DNA of 64,000 nt from Neobacillus sp. SuZ13 (GTDB taxonomy: Bacteria; Bacillota; Bacilli; Bacillales; Cytobacillaceae). The notes below the pieces were generated by a model. The model was given only the letters and a program-made list of their open reading frames with translations. It made no database searches and was not told the DNA's origin. The DNA lies in NCBI RefSeq assembly GCF_030123365.1, contig NZ_CP126107.1, forward strand, positions 4,177,501 through 4,241,500, written 5' to 3'. Of this stretch, positions 51,078-60,067 are shown piece by piece. The translations under genes and the position numbers were made by a program. How positions within the stretch are numbered: the stretch's first letter is position 1; each line of letters starts with the position of its first letter.

Positions 51078-51782
51078 TTAATTTTTCCTGCCAATATGAA
51101 CAGCTGCTGCACCGCCGCTATATGGTTTATATTTTACATCTGCGAAGCCTGCTTGTTCAAACATTTTAGCAAGTTCCTTCATCCCTGGAAACTCACGTGC
51201 TGACTCATGCAGCCATGCATATTCACGATAACTTTTTGCCAGCAATTTACCAAACATCGGCATAATATAGCGAAAGTAAAAATAATAGAGCTGTTTATAT
51301 CCGATTAAAGTAGGTTGTGAGGTCTCTAAGCAGACAGCAATACCGCCAGGTTTTACAACACGGTGCATTTCTTTTAATACTTGCAAATAGTCAGGGACAT
51401 TCCTTAAGCCAAAACCAATTGTTACATAATCAAAACTATTATCTGGAAAAGGGAGTTCCATAGCATTACCATGTACTAATTTCACCTGTTTTAATCCCAG
51501 GTCTTTAACCTTTTCAATCCCCACATTAAGCATGTTTTGGCTAAAATCCAAACCTGTAACGTCCCCTGCCTGTCCCACTGCCTCAGCTAATGCTATGGTC
51601 CAATCAGCGGTGCCGCAGCAAACATCGAGAGCTCGTGAACCCGGCTTTACATCCATTCTTTTCATCGTGTCTTTCCGCCACTTGATGTGTTGTTGAAAAC
51701 TGATAACAGAATTCATTTTATCATAGTTATCGGAAATCTTTTCAAACACATTGTGAACCCGCTGTTCTTTCGATTCCTGCAT
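51078..51782 (-). CDS. menG: Demethylmenaquinone methyltransferase
   Basis: 234 residues from ATG 51782 (MQESKEQRVHNVFEKI, GAAGGG upstream); the frame from 51818 extends into hepS and is rejected. UbiE/MenG family last step of menaquinone synthesis. SAM motif LDVCCGTADWTIALAEA, YVTIGFGLRNVPDYLQVL and MHRVVKPGG are intact. Seven bp separate it from hepS. Confidence 0.96.
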   Translation of the reverse strand: MQESKEQRVHNVFEKISDNYDKMNSVISFQQHIKWRKDTMKRMDVKPGSRALDVCCGTADWTIALAEAVGQAGDVTGLDFSQNMLNVGIEKVKDLGLKQVKLVHGNAMELPFPDNSFDYVTIGFGLRNVPDYLQVLKEMHRVVKPGGIAVCLETSQPTLIGYKQLYYFYFRYIMPMFGKLLAKSYREYAWLHESAREFPGMKELAKMFEQAGFADVKYKPYSGGAAAVHIGRKN

Positions 51783-51789
51783 GTTTTTA

Positions 51790-52602
51790 TTACCCTTCTT
51801 CCACAAAAGTTTTTGCATATGGCTGGTATTGGTTTAAGAGTGAAATAATTCTATTTTCAAGCAGTTCATTTAAGTAAGGAAGTTGCTCTAGTCCTTTTTC
51901 TATCACTTTTTTTGACTTTTCAATATACTGGTCACAATATTGGAACAAATGACTTTTCTGATCACTAGATAATTCTTTTAATTTAAAGTTATGGATTGGG
52001 AAAACAATTGATGTCATAGCCTCGAATAAAACGGATCTTTCTGTGCTAATAAATTGACTTTTTTCATTCAATAACCGTTTAAAGAGAAGCAAATTTTCAA
52101 GAAATTCGTTCAAGAGGTCTACTTTAAAATACTCAGAGAGACGAGCAAGTAAGGAACTTTCTATCCGCTTAATACTTGTCATTAACTCCTCTACAGAAAC
52201 CAATTCATGGTGATAAACAGAAATTTTATTTTCGTTTACATCCTTAATTCCTTTAGAAAGTGCCTTAATCATCAAAATATCTTCTGATTCTGCAAGAAGC
52301 TTATAATAAAGGCCACTGAAATAATCCCCCGCAAGAACAGTTAATTGACGATTTTTTTCGTCAACAGATGCATTTGATATACGTTCATGGGTATCAAGGG
52401 CGATTTGTATTAACATTGTTGATAAGGCGTAGTTTTGCATATCGCTGAATGACAATTCGAGGCGTTCCATAATTGAGACTAAAATAAGAAGTTTATCTTC
52501 ATCTATAATCGGAATCTCAATATATTTGAGCAGGTAAGTATCACAAACTCTTTGTTCGACCTGCTCTCGAATATTTGTAAATTTTTGTCGAATGTCCAGC
52601 AA
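51790..52602 (-). CDS. hepS: Heptaprenyl diphosphate synthase component 1
   Basis: 270 residues, the non-catalytic chain-length partner of HepT. It is poorly conserved and helical and lacks DDxxD motifs, as is normal for HepS; GDYFSGLYYKLLAES and LYKI-type segments follow family pattern. Identity rests on these and on the position upstream of menG-hepT. An extended -10 promoter is upstream at 52733-52741. Confidence 0.88.
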   Translation of the reverse strand: MLDIRQKFTNIREQVEQRVCDTYLLKYIEIPIIDEDKLLILVSIMERLELSFSDMQNYALSTMLIQIALDTHERISNASVDEKNRQLTVLAGDYFSGLYYKLLAESEDILMIKALSKGIKDVNENKISVYHHELVSVEELMTSIKRIESSLLARLSEYFKVDLLNEFLENLLLFKRLLNEKSQFISTERSVLFEAMTSIVFPIHNFKLKELSSDQKSHLFQYCDQYIEKSKKVIEKGLEQLPYLNELLENRIISLLNQYQPYAKTFVEEG

Positions 52603-52732
52603 TTAAATCACCCTTGCTTCCCCTATTAATGTCTATATGTATTCTTATTTCCTATTTGCATAGTAAAATTCATGCCGTTTAGCCTTAATAATGAAAAATA
52701 CCTAATCATTCTCTAAAAACAAGGCAGACACC

Positions 52733-52741
52733 ATTATAACA
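52733..52741 (-). promoter_or_regulatory. Extended -10 promoter of hepS
   Basis: TGTTATAAT on the minus strand gives a perfect TATAAT (52738-52733) with an upstream TG. The -35 at 17 bp (TGCCTT) is weak, consistent with an extended -10 promoter. It is about 130 bp ahead of hepS. Confidence 0.55.
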
Positions 52742-52822
52742 TAAAAGGTATTCTTAAGGCAGAATTTCATAAAATAATCATTTTAGCTAATATGAAATAA
52801 GATGAAAACAGTGTGATTAGGA

Positions 52823-53059
52823 TTATTTTTTTATTTCACTTTCTATTTCACCAAGGTGTGTAAGTATTTTAGCATTTCCCCTTATTTTTATAGCCGAAGT
52901 ATGCTCTGTAAATTGAGCAATTAGGACTTCTCCTTTATCAAGCTTTTCGGAATGATGAAATTTGGTATCAGAGCCCCTTGTTAAGCCGATAACATTAACC
53001 CCATCGTCAATTGCCTTAATTACTACATACTCACTGTTTTGGTTTTCTCGCTTCTCCAT
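52823..53059 (-). CDS. mtrB: trp RNA-binding attenuation protein TRAP
   Basis: 78 residues that form an 11-mer ring; with tryptophan bound it binds (G/U)AG repeats in trp leader RNA. Seen: VVIKAIDDGVNVIGLTRGSD, KFHHSEKLDKGEVLIAQFTE and HTSAIKIRGNA, including the lysine/arginine RNA-binding residues. It lies 31 bp after folE, the classic mtrAB pair. The trp operon is not at its usual place in this window, so targets must be elsewhere. Confidence 0.96.
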   Translation of the reverse strand: MEKRENQNSEYVVIKAIDDGVNVIGLTRGSDTKFHHSEKLDKGEVLIAQFTEHTSAIKIRGNAKILTHLGEIESEIKK

Positions 53060-53090
53060 TTATACACCTCAAATCTTCTTAGAAATAGGA

Positions 53091-53657
53091 CTAATACTTA
53101 ATTAACGTGAGTACTTCAGACCGTGCAACCGCATCATCTGATAGAATACCCCGGACAGCCGTAGTTACTGTTTTAGAGCCAGGCTTTTTAACTCCTCGCA
53201 TGGTCATACACATATGTTCTGCTTCAACGACTACCATTACCCCATGCGGCTCTAATTTTTCCATCATACTGTCCGCAATCGTGGAAGTAATCCGTTCTTG
53301 AAGTTGAGGTCTCTTTGCTACTGCTTCTACTGCCCTTGCTAATTTACTCAATCCGGTCACACGACCATTTTGGGGAATGTACGCTACATGCGCTTTTCCA
53401 AAGAAAGGTACAAGATGATGTTCACACATGGAATAAAACGGTATATCTTTAACCAATACCAACTCTTCGTGGTCTTCACTAAAGATTGTTTCAAAATGCA
53501 TCTTTGGATCCTCGTTTAACCCGCTAAAAACTTCTTCATACATTTTTGCCACTCGTTTTGGTGTATCATGAAGTCCTTCACGATTTGGGTCTTCCCCGAT
53601 TGCTTCTAATATTAAACGTACCGCATCTTCAATTTGGGCACGATTTACTTGTGACAT
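53091..53657 (-). CDS. folE: GTP cyclohydrolase I
   Basis: 188 residues (mtrA of B. subtilis). Makes dihydroneopterin triphosphate for folate. Zinc ligands are in MCEHHLVPFFGK (Cys and His) and HMCMTMRGVKKPGS; GLSKLARAVEAVAKRPQLQE is the substrate region. It is upstream of mtrB. Length is normal. Confidence 0.97.
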   Translation of the reverse strand: MSQVNRAQIEDAVRLILEAIGEDPNREGLHDTPKRVAKMYEEVFSGLNEDPKMHFETIFSEDHEELVLVKDIPFYSMCEHHLVPFFGKAHVAYIPQNGRVTGLSKLARAVEAVAKRPQLQERITSTIADSMMEKLEPHGVMVVVEAEHMCMTMRGVKKPGSKTVTTAVRGILSDDAVARSEVLTLIKY

Positions 53658-53741
53658 ATAAAAATTCCTCCTAATGTTCAGTCAAGTATATATGACAAAT
53701 ACATATTAGCACAATCATTAAAGTTCAAGCAAAAAAAATAG

Positions 53742-53774
53742 AAAAAAGGCCATGGACATAACCATGACCTTTTT
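53742..53774 (-). terminator. Terminator of hbs
   Basis: AAAAAGG-TCATGG and CCATG-GCCTTTTTT pair around TTATGT on the minus strand. Confidence 0.85.
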
Positions 53775-53810
53775 GCTTAAGCGTTCGCTTATAGCAATAA
53801 ATTTATGTAA

Positions 53811-54083
53811 TTATTTTACTGCGTCCTTAAGCGCTTTCCCTGGTTTAAAAGCTGGAACTTTGCTAGCAGCGATATCGATTTCCTCACCTGTTTGAGGGTT
53901 ACGACCTTTACGAGCTGCACGCTCACGTACTTCAAAGTTTCCAAAACCGATTAATTGTACTTTATCACCATTTTTTAAAGCATCTAAAATCGCATCAAAA
54001 ACAGCATCAACTGCTTTAGTTGCGTCCTTTTTAGAAAGTTCGCTAGCTTCAGCAACTGCATTAATAAGTTCTGTCTTGTTCAT
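53811..54083 (-). CDS. hbs: DNA-binding protein HU
   Basis: 90 residues from ATG 54083, with AGGAGGTG six bases upstream. Histone-like dimer coating the nucleoid. Start MNKTELINAVAEASELSKKD, core GFGNFEVRERAARKGRNPQT and the arm EEIDIAASKVPAFKPGKALK are conserved. It lies between spoIVA and folE as in B. subtilis. Confidence 0.97.
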   Translation of the reverse strand: MNKTELINAVAEASELSKKDATKAVDAVFDAILDALKNGDKVQLIGFGNFEVRERAARKGRNPQTGEEIDIAASKVPAFKPGKALKDAVK

Positions 54084-54242
54084 GCCTTTCACCTCCTCCC
54101 AAAGAAATTATCAAGATTCGTAAATAAGATTACTTATCTACATTTCTAAACAATTTTTCTAATTTCTATACGTCATAGCGCAGTTTTATTACCAAAATTA
54201 ACATAAATAATTAAATTGGTAACTAGAATCTATTTTTTAGGA

Positions 54243-54265
54243 AAAACCCTTATGAAATAAGGGTT
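54243..54265 (-). terminator. Hairpin with T-run between spoIVA and hbs
   Basis: AACCCTTAT and ATAAGGGTT pair around a three-base loop, followed on the minus strand by TTTTTCC. It sits in the 394-bp gap between the spoIVA terminator and hbs. It could end read-through from spoIVA or act in the hbs leader. The rest of the gap is AT-rich, with hbs promoters presumably in it, but I see no convincing -35/-10 pair. Confidence 0.5.
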
Positions 54266-54446
54266 CAAACGCTATAATGTAATTCAGTTAAAAGATTATC
54301 ATAATCAAAACAGCTTATCAAGAAGAATTCATGAAATTATGGTAATCTTTTCTTTGTTTCAACAAAATTCTACTTAATTTGACCTTTTTTGGTAGTTATT
54401 TTGAAATAATGGGAAGTTTCCCCCTACTCCTGCCACTTTTCTCAAT

Positions 54447-54472
54447 GAAAAAAAGACTCCGAATTGGAGTCC
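54447..54472 (-). terminator. Terminator of spoIVA
   Basis: GGACTCC and GGAGTC pair on the minus strand with an AATTC loop, followed by TTTTTTT, six bases after the spoIVA stop. Confidence 0.88.
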
Positions 54473-54477
54473 ATAGC

Positions 54478-55956
54478 TTAAAGTATAATGGCAATTAAGC
54501 CACCTGAACCTTCGTTAATAATTCTCTCTAATGTTTCTTTTAATTTATATCTTGCATTTTCTGGCATCAAGGAAAGCTTTGCCTGGATACCTTCTCGAAC
54601 AATGGAACTTAAGCTGCGGCCAAAGATATCTGAATTCCAGATGGATAACGGATCATCTTCAAAATCCTGCATTAAGTATCTCACTAGTTCCTCACTTTGT
54701 TTTTCAGTACCAATGATTGGCGCAAATTCCGATTCCACATCCACTTTTATCATATGGATGGATGGTGCTACAGCTCGCAGCCTTACACCAAATCGTGCAC
54801 CTTGACGAATAATTTCTGGTTCTTCAAGACTCATATCTGAAAGGGTTGGTGAGGCAATACCATAACCCGTTTGTTTAACCATTTTTAATGCATCAGCAAT
54901 GTGGTCATACTCTGCTTTTGCATGAGCAAAATCCTGCATTAATTCAAGAAGATGATCTTTCCCGCGAATTTCTACTCCAACGATTTCTTTTAATATATCA
55001 TCATACAATTCATCTGGTGCATATAAATCGATTTCAGCAACACCCGAACCCATTTCAATTCCGGCTAAACCAGCTCTTTCAATGAATTCAAACTCGCTAA
55101 AGTGTTGTACTACTCGGTCAACATCTCTTAATCTCTTGATATCTTTTACAGTATCTTTGACGGCATCTTGATAGCTTTCACGAAGCCAGTGGTTTTCTCG
55201 AAGGACCATTACCCAACTTGGCAGGTTCACATTGACTTCGAGGACTGGGAACTCGTAAAGTGCTTCACGCAGAACATTAAGAACATCGCTGTCACGCATA
55301 CTTTCAACACTCATGGCAATTACCGGAATATCATATTTATCTGCTAAACTGGATCTTAGGGTTTCAGTGCTAGGATGGTAGGGCTGTGCACTATTAACGA
55401 CCATGATGAACGGTTTGCCAACTTCTTTCAGTTCGTTAATAACTCTTTCTTCAGCTTCAATATAGTTACTCCTTGGAATCTCACCAATGGTCCCATCTGT
55501 TGTTACAACGACCCCAATGGTTGAATGCTCTTGTATCACTTTCCTTGTGCCAATTTCAGCAGCTTCATGAAAAGGAATTGGTTCCTCATACCAAGGGGTG
55601 GTAATCATTCTTGGACCATTTTCATCCTCATAGCCTTTCGCACCTGGAACGGTATAGCCTACACAATCAACCAGCCTGATATTGACATTTAATCCATCAT
55701 CAACATGAACAGTTGCTGCTTGATTGGGTACGAATTTCGGCTCCGTTGTCATAATTGTTTTTCCTGCAGCACTTTGAGGTAACTCATCGAGTGCCCGTGA
55801 TCTCTCAGCTTCACTGTTTATATTCGGTAAAACAACAAGCTCCATAAATTTTTTAATAAATGTTGATTTTCCAGTCCGTACTGCACCTACTACGCCTAAA
55901 TAAATATCACCGCCTGTTCTCTCGGCAATATCTTTAAAAATATCAACCTTTTCCAA
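54478..55956 (-). CDS. spoIVA: Spore coat morphogenetic ATPase SpoIVA
   Basis: 492 residues, base layer of the spore coat; it hydrolyses ATP to polymerise on the forespore membrane. TTG start with GGAGGGG seven bases upstream. The P-loop GVVGAVRTGKSTFIKKF lies near residues 22-38 and the Walker B/switch region VRLVDCVGYTVPGAKGY... is intact in IRLVDCVGYTVPGAKGY. The C-terminal end ERIINEGSGGLIAIIL, needed for localisation, is unchanged from B. subtilis as I recall. Nearly full-length identity marks a true endospore former. Confidence 0.98.
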   Translation of the reverse strand: MEKVDIFKDIAERTGGDIYLGVVGAVRTGKSTFIKKFMELVVLPNINSEAERSRALDELPQSAAGKTIMTTEPKFVPNQAATVHVDDGLNVNIRLVDCVGYTVPGAKGYEDENGPRMITTPWYEEPIPFHEAAEIGTRKVIQEHSTIGVVVTTDGTIGEIPRSNYIEAEERVINELKEVGKPFIMVVNSAQPYHPSTETLRSSLADKYDIPVIAMSVESMRDSDVLNVLREALYEFPVLEVNVNLPSWVMVLRENHWLRESYQDAVKDTVKDIKRLRDVDRVVQHFSEFEFIERAGLAGIEMGSGVAEIDLYAPDELYDDILKEIVGVEIRGKDHLLELMQDFAHAKAEYDHIADALKMVKQTGYGIASPTLSDMSLEEPEIIRQGARFGVRLRAVAPSIHMIKVDVESEFAPIIGTEKQSEELVRYLMQDFEDDPLSIWNSDIFGRSLSSIVREGIQAKLSLMPENARYKLKETLERIINEGSGGLIAIIL

Positions 55957-56024
55957 GTGATCCCCTCCCGATCATAGAGTAAAGTGGGATTAAACATCCA
56001 TTTTAGGTATTTTTGGACAATATA

Positions 56025-56055
56025 TGTTTATGATGTTGTCCTACTATGTTATGAC
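56025..56055 (-). promoter_or_regulatory. Possible sigma-E promoter of spoIVA
   Basis: On the minus strand GTCATAA (56055-56049), 16 bp, then CATAAACA (56032-56025) partly match the sigma-E pattern. spoIVA is a known sigma-E gene. The predicted start is about 60 bp before the ribosome site. Confidence 0.45.
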
Positions 56056-56174
56056 ACTTTTCTAAAAATTTTTTTACCCCCTTATTAAAAATTCACTAGG
56101 TTCTCTTGTATCTGTAGTGTCTGAACATTTGTTATTATGGAGGGTTTCAATATATGTTTTCTTTTGGGAATAGC

Positions 56175-56219
56175 CAAAAAAAACCCTTCTCCTACAATAT
56201 ATTTCATCGGAAAAGGGTT
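56175..56219 (-). terminator. Terminator of yphF
   Basis: AACCCTTTTCC and GGAGAAGGGTT pair on the minus strand around a 16-base loop and are followed by eight T. Confidence 0.82.
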
Positions 56220-56227
56220 ATGACTAT

Positions 56228-56938
56228 TTATTCTTCTAAAAATACTGGTTCTTTCGCCTTAGAATCCCAGGTATATGGTAAGGAATATGCAGGCACAAAC
56301 ATGGAATCCTTCACTAAAATTGGGCGAATATCTTCACCTGGTTTTACCTTCGTATCCTTTTTTTCCATGGCTTGATATAAATCAGGGCGATAATCTACAT
56401 ATACCTCCGCACTGCCTGTAATGACAAAGGATAGATTTTGATTTGAAAATGGACTTGTTACATAAGGGGCTTTTTTATACCCTAATTGTTTATAATCAAG
56501 AGTAAAAACATTTTTTGCAAGTTGCTCTTTATAGGGAGGATACCCCTTTGTTTTAATTCTTAATTTAATATCACGGATCGCTTCTGTTAATCTTAAATCA
56601 AATAATTTTACAGTTGGCTTGGTTTCAACATCAACAAGGACATACTGGAAGATCCCGCCGCTTTCATATGCATTACCAGGAGGCTCAGCGATATATTTTG
56701 GTGCTATTTTTTTAAAATCAATCGGATACTTTTGATAAATTGGGGTTTCTGCTTCCTTTGTTTTTATCGGAAGAATCCCGCCATTATCCTTCTTAAATGT
56801 ATCTACTGCTGTTTGAACAGCTAAAATTTGATCTTTATATGGGATTTGATTTTTTGCTAATTCCTCTTCAGGATACATGCATCCAGTTAGGAAAAGAGCA
56901 GTAAATACTATAAAACAACCGAGTACATTCCATTTCAT
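56228..56938 (-). CDS. yphF: Lipoprotein YphF
   Basis: 236 residues with a signal peptide ending in lipobox LTGC (Cys20), so it is tethered to the outer face of the membrane. The rest (QTAVDTFKKDNGGILPIKTK, KYIAEPPGNAYESGG) has a pilin-like helix start but no known domain. Function is unknown; conserved between gpsA and spoIVA in Bacillus. It lies 31 bp after yphE and is followed by a terminator. Confidence 0.85.
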   Translation of the reverse strand: MKWNVLGCFIVFTALFLTGCMYPEEELAKNQIPYKDQILAVQTAVDTFKKDNGGILPIKTKEAETPIYQKYPIDFKKIAPKYIAEPPGNAYESGGIFQYVLVDVETKPTVKLFDLRLTEAIRDIKLRIKTKGYPPYKEQLAKNVFTLDYKQLGYKKAPYVTSPFSNQNLSFVITGSAEVYVDYRPDLYQAMEKKDTKVKPGEDIRPILVKDSMFVPAYSLPYTWDSKAKEPVFLEE

Positions 56939-56969
56939 ACAATCACCTTTTATTATGTATTTATCCCAA

Positions 56970-57155
56970 TTATGTTAGAAAAACAATTAGAAGCGTTATT
57001 CCGGCAATAATCATTAATAAGTAAGCAATTATTGCAGTAACAATTCTGAATACCCCTTTTAGCTTATATCTACTTAGATAAATTGTGATAATTGCCAGGA
57101 ACATAAAACCCATACCTGCAATTGAGACCCACATTTTAAACATAGCTGGCGACAA
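56970..57155 (-). CDS. yphE: Small membrane protein YphE (DUF2768)
   Basis: 61 residues with two membrane spans (WVSIAGMGFMFLAIITIYLS and FRIVTAIIAYLLMIIAGITL) joined by a basic loop RYKLKG. TTG start at 57155 is supported by GGGGGAG six bases upstream and by alignment of MSPAMFKMWVS with the family start. Function is unknown. It precedes yphF. Confidence 0.85.
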   Translation of the reverse strand: MSPAMFKMWVSIAGMGFMFLAIITIYLSRYKLKGVFRIVTAIIAYLLMIIAGITLLIVFLT

Positions 57156-57228
57156 ACTTAACTCCCCCTTTTTCGAAGATTAATTATATCACAAGCGATA
57201 ACTTTTCTAGAAAAATTTTGAACGAAAT

Positions 57229-57271
57229 AAAAAAAAACTGAAGTAAAGAGGGGCGAATTCTTTACTTCAGC
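57229..57271 (-). terminator. Terminator between gpsA and yphE
   Basis: CTGAAGTAAAGA and TCTTTACTTCAG form a 12-bp perfect stem, followed on the minus strand by nine T. Confidence 0.88.
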
Positions 57272-57424
57272 TTTAACGACTAAATAACCCATACCTGCGT
57301 ATAACTACTAGGTTGCTTCGTTGCATTGTATGCAATCTAGTCACAAAGCGTTTCACCGAACGCCCATTTATTAAGAAAAACTTTTTAAAACATAAGGTCC
57401 CTATTCTCCATTATGCTACATTTT
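57272..57424 (-). ncRNA. Candidate structured RNA between gpsA and yphE
   Basis: On the minus strand this 153-nt stretch holds several hairpins: GCGTTCGGTGAAACGC, TTGCATACAATGCAA within a wider CTAG...CTAG pairing, and ATACGCAGGTAT. It then runs straight into the strong terminator. A CATAAT sequence 16 bp after TATTGA at the end of gpsA could be a promoter. It could be a small RNA, a leader of yphE, or just the gpsA 3' UTR. I do not match it to a known RNA family. Confidence 0.35.
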
Positions 57425-58480
57425 TTAATCTTCAATATTTCGTTCCTCTAAGACATTAACCAAATCTTCCATTTCATGCGTCTTGCCGCGGGCCATTAGA
57501 ACATCTACAGCATCCGCTGCGCTCTTCTCATTAAATAGGACATCATATAAGGCAAATGTAATCGGCATTTTCACATCATACTTTTGGGCTAACTGATAAG
57601 CAGCCTTGGTGGTTCGAACACCTTCCACTACCATCCCCATGTTCTCCAAAACCTCATTAAGGGTTTTCCCTTTACCCAATAGGTTTCCTGCTCTCCAGTT
57701 CCTTGAGTGGACACTTGTACATGTAACAATTAAGTCACCAATACCTGCAAGTCCAGAAAACGTTAATGGATTAGCACCCATTTTCGTACCTAGTCGAGCT
57801 ATTTCTGCTAACCCTCGAGTCATTAATGCCGCTTTAGCATTATCACCATAGCCCAACCCATCAGTAATACCCGCAGCAAGGGCAATAATATTTTTTAAGG
57901 CACCACCAATTTCAACACCAATGACATCTGAATTAGTATAAACACGAAAATTATTGTTAATAAATAAATCCTGTATTTTTTCCGCTGCTTCCATATTCTC
58001 TGAAGTTACGGTTACCGTTGTTGGGTGGCGAAGGCTAACTTCTTCTGCGTGACTAGGACCGGATAATACAACAACATCCTTTAATAAATCTTTTGGCATT
58101 TCCTCTTTAATAATTTCAGAGATGCGTAGTAATGAATCAGGTTCAATCCCTTTGCTAACATGCGCAATTGTCAATGGTTCTGCATGTACGGCACGAATTT
58201 TACCGATTACTTCACGTATTGCCTTTGTCGGGACGGCTAATATAAGTGTATCCACACCTGCTAAAGCATCACTTAATGATGAGTATCCAACAATCAATTC
58301 TGAAAGATCAATCTCTGGAAGGTATTTCTTATTAGTGTGCTTTTCATTAATTTCTTTGATTTGCTCTTCATTATGGCTCCAAAGACGAACTTCATGACGA
58401 TTGTCTGCTAGCACTATTGCTAAAGCGGTTCCCCAGCTTCCAGCTCCAATAACGGCTATTGCTGTTTTCGTATCCTTCAC
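57425..58480 (-). CDS. gpsA: Glycerol-3-phosphate dehydrogenase (NAD(P)+)
   Basis: 351 residues; makes sn-glycerol-3-phosphate for phospholipids. NAD motif IAVIGAGSWGTALAIVLADN, VLSGPSHAEEVSLRHPTT, catalytic lysine region IGGALKNIIALAAGI and FSGLAGIGDLIVTCTS are intact. GTG start; the ribosome site AAGGTGG is about 12 bases away, so the start is a little uncertain. It lies 24 bp after der. Confidence 0.96.
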   Translation of the reverse strand: MKDTKTAIAVIGAGSWGTALAIVLADNRHEVRLWSHNEEQIKEINEKHTNKKYLPEIDLSELIVGYSSLSDALAGVDTLILAVPTKAIREVIGKIRAVHAEPLTIAHVSKGIEPDSLLRISEIIKEEMPKDLLKDVVVLSGPSHAEEVSLRHPTTVTVTSENMEAAEKIQDLFINNNFRVYTNSDVIGVEIGGALKNIIALAAGITDGLGYGDNAKAALMTRGLAEIARLGTKMGANPLTFSGLAGIGDLIVTCTSVHSRNWRAGNLLGKGKTLNEVLENMGMVVEGVRTTKAAYQLAQKYDVKMPITFALYDVLFNEKSAADAVDVLMARGKTHEMEDLVNVLEERNIED

Positions 58481-58503
58481 TTTACATCACACCCACCTTA
58501 TCT

Positions 58504-59814
58504 TTATTTTCTTTCTCTCGCATAAATTTTAATAGGGGTTCCTTCAAATCCAAATGCCTCTCTAATTCTGTTCTCTAAGAAGCGTTCATATGAGAAGTGC
58601 AATAATTCAGGTTCATTAACAAATACAACGAAGGTCGGCGGTTTAACTGCCACTTGTGTAGTGTAATATATTTTTAAGCGTCTGCCATTGTCTGTTGGTG
58701 TTGGATTCATCGCAACAGCATCCATGATCACATCATTGAGTACGCTGGTTTCAACTCTCATTGAATGGTTTTCACTAGCGGTATTGATCATTGGGAGCAA
58801 CGTGTGAACCCGTTTTTTTGTTTTTGCAGATAAAAACACAATTGGAGCATAACTAAGAAATAAGAAATGTTCCCTTATCTTCTGTTCAAGTTCTTTCATC
58901 GTTTTTTCGTCTTTTTCAATCGCATCCCACTTATTGACCACGATAACGACAGCCCTGCCAGCTTCATGTGCATACCCAGCAATCTTTTTGTCCTGCTCAA
59001 TGATTCCTTCTTCAGCATTAATTACAACAAGAACAACGTCAGAACGTTCAATTGCCCTTAAAGCACGAAGTACACTATATTTTTCTGTACTCTCATAGAC
59101 TTTTCCTTTTTTCCTAATTCCCGCTGTATCAATGATGACATATTTTCCCCCATTATATGTATATGGAGAATCGACAGCATCACGAGTGGTACCAGCAATA
59201 TTACTGACAATTACACGTTCCTCGCCTAATATAGCATTGACTAATGATGATTTCCCTACATTGGGGCGTCCAATTAAGGAAAACTTCACTACATCCTCTC
59301 CATATTCAACTGATTTATTTTTGGGGAAATGTTTTGCGGCCTCATCTAAAAGGTCTCCTAAACCAAGCCCATGTGAGCCTGAAATGGGAATCGGCTCACC
59401 AAATCCCAATGAATAAAAATCATAGATTTGATCACGCATTTCAGGGTTATCTATTTTATTAACAGCTAATACAACGGGCTTTTTAGACCGATATAAAATT
59501 TTTGCTACTTCCTCATCAGCTGCTGTAACCCCTTCACGTCCGTTTGTTAAGAAGATGATTACATCTGCTTCATCAATTGCTATTTCAGCCTGATGTCGAA
59601 TTTGTTCCAAAAACGGTTCATCACCTATATCAATTCCACCTGTATCGATAAGGTTGAAGTCATGTGTTAACCACTCACCAGAACTATAGATACGATCTCT
59701 TGTAACTCCAGGAATGTCCTCCACAATAGATATTCTTTCGCCGACAATCCGATTAAAAATTGTTGATTTTCCTACGTTGGGCCGTCCTACAATGGCAATA
59801 ACAGGTTTAACCAA
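58504..59814 (-). CDS. der: Ribosome-assembly GTPase Der (EngA)
   Basis: 436 residues with two tandem G domains and a C-terminal KH-like domain. G1 motifs GRPNVGKSTIFNRIVG near residue 9 and GRPNVGKSSLVNAILG near residue 183; NKID and NKWD motifs confirm both are active. Essential for 50S assembly. Order der-gpsA-yphE-yphF-spoIVA is conserved. No seaA lies before it. Confidence 0.98.
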   Translation of the reverse strand: MVKPVIAIVGRPNVGKSTIFNRIVGERISIVEDIPGVTRDRIYSSGEWLTHDFNLIDTGGIDIGDEPFLEQIRHQAEIAIDEADVIIFLTNGREGVTAADEEVAKILYRSKKPVVLAVNKIDNPEMRDQIYDFYSLGFGEPIPISGSHGLGLGDLLDEAAKHFPKNKSVEYGEDVVKFSLIGRPNVGKSSLVNAILGEERVIVSNIAGTTRDAVDSPYTYNGGKYVIIDTAGIRKKGKVYESTEKYSVLRALRAIERSDVVLVVINAEEGIIEQDKKIAGYAHEAGRAVVIVVNKWDAIEKDEKTMKELEQKIREHFLFLSYAPIVFLSAKTKKRVHTLLPMINTASENHSMRVETSVLNDVIMDAVAMNPTPTDNGRRLKIYYTTQVAVKPPTFVVFVNEPELLHFSYERFLENRIREAFGFEGTPIKIYARERK

Positions 59815-59940
59815 TTACAATCGCCATCCTTTCTTTCTTATAATTAAATACTATTAGTATGTTAGCATAGAGTGAAATTACATCAGTGGGGGGCATCATC
59901 CACGATAATGCTGGGTTATTCCCTTTAGTCCTTATGAAGT

Positions 59941-59969
59941 AAAGAAACCCTTCTGTGATCTAGAAGGGC
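59941..59969 (-). terminator. Terminator downstream of yphA
   Basis: CCCTTCT and AGAAGGG pair on the minus strand around AGATCAC and are followed by TTTCTTT. It lies in the 253-bp gap between yphA and der; the rest of the gap must hold the der promoter, which I cannot place. Confidence 0.75.
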
Positions 59970-60067
59970 CTAACTATGTTATTTTAACAATGTTAATCCT
60001 TTCCCGCAATGGAAAAAACCGAAAAGTGGATTACTGAAAACCTGCCATTAATTATATTGGATCTCTT

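Noticed and set aside
56154..56375. 73-aa plus-strand frame with GGAGGG upstream
   Set aside because: The ribosome-like site is good, but the frame runs through the yphF terminator and antisense into yphF. Conservation would be needed to call it.
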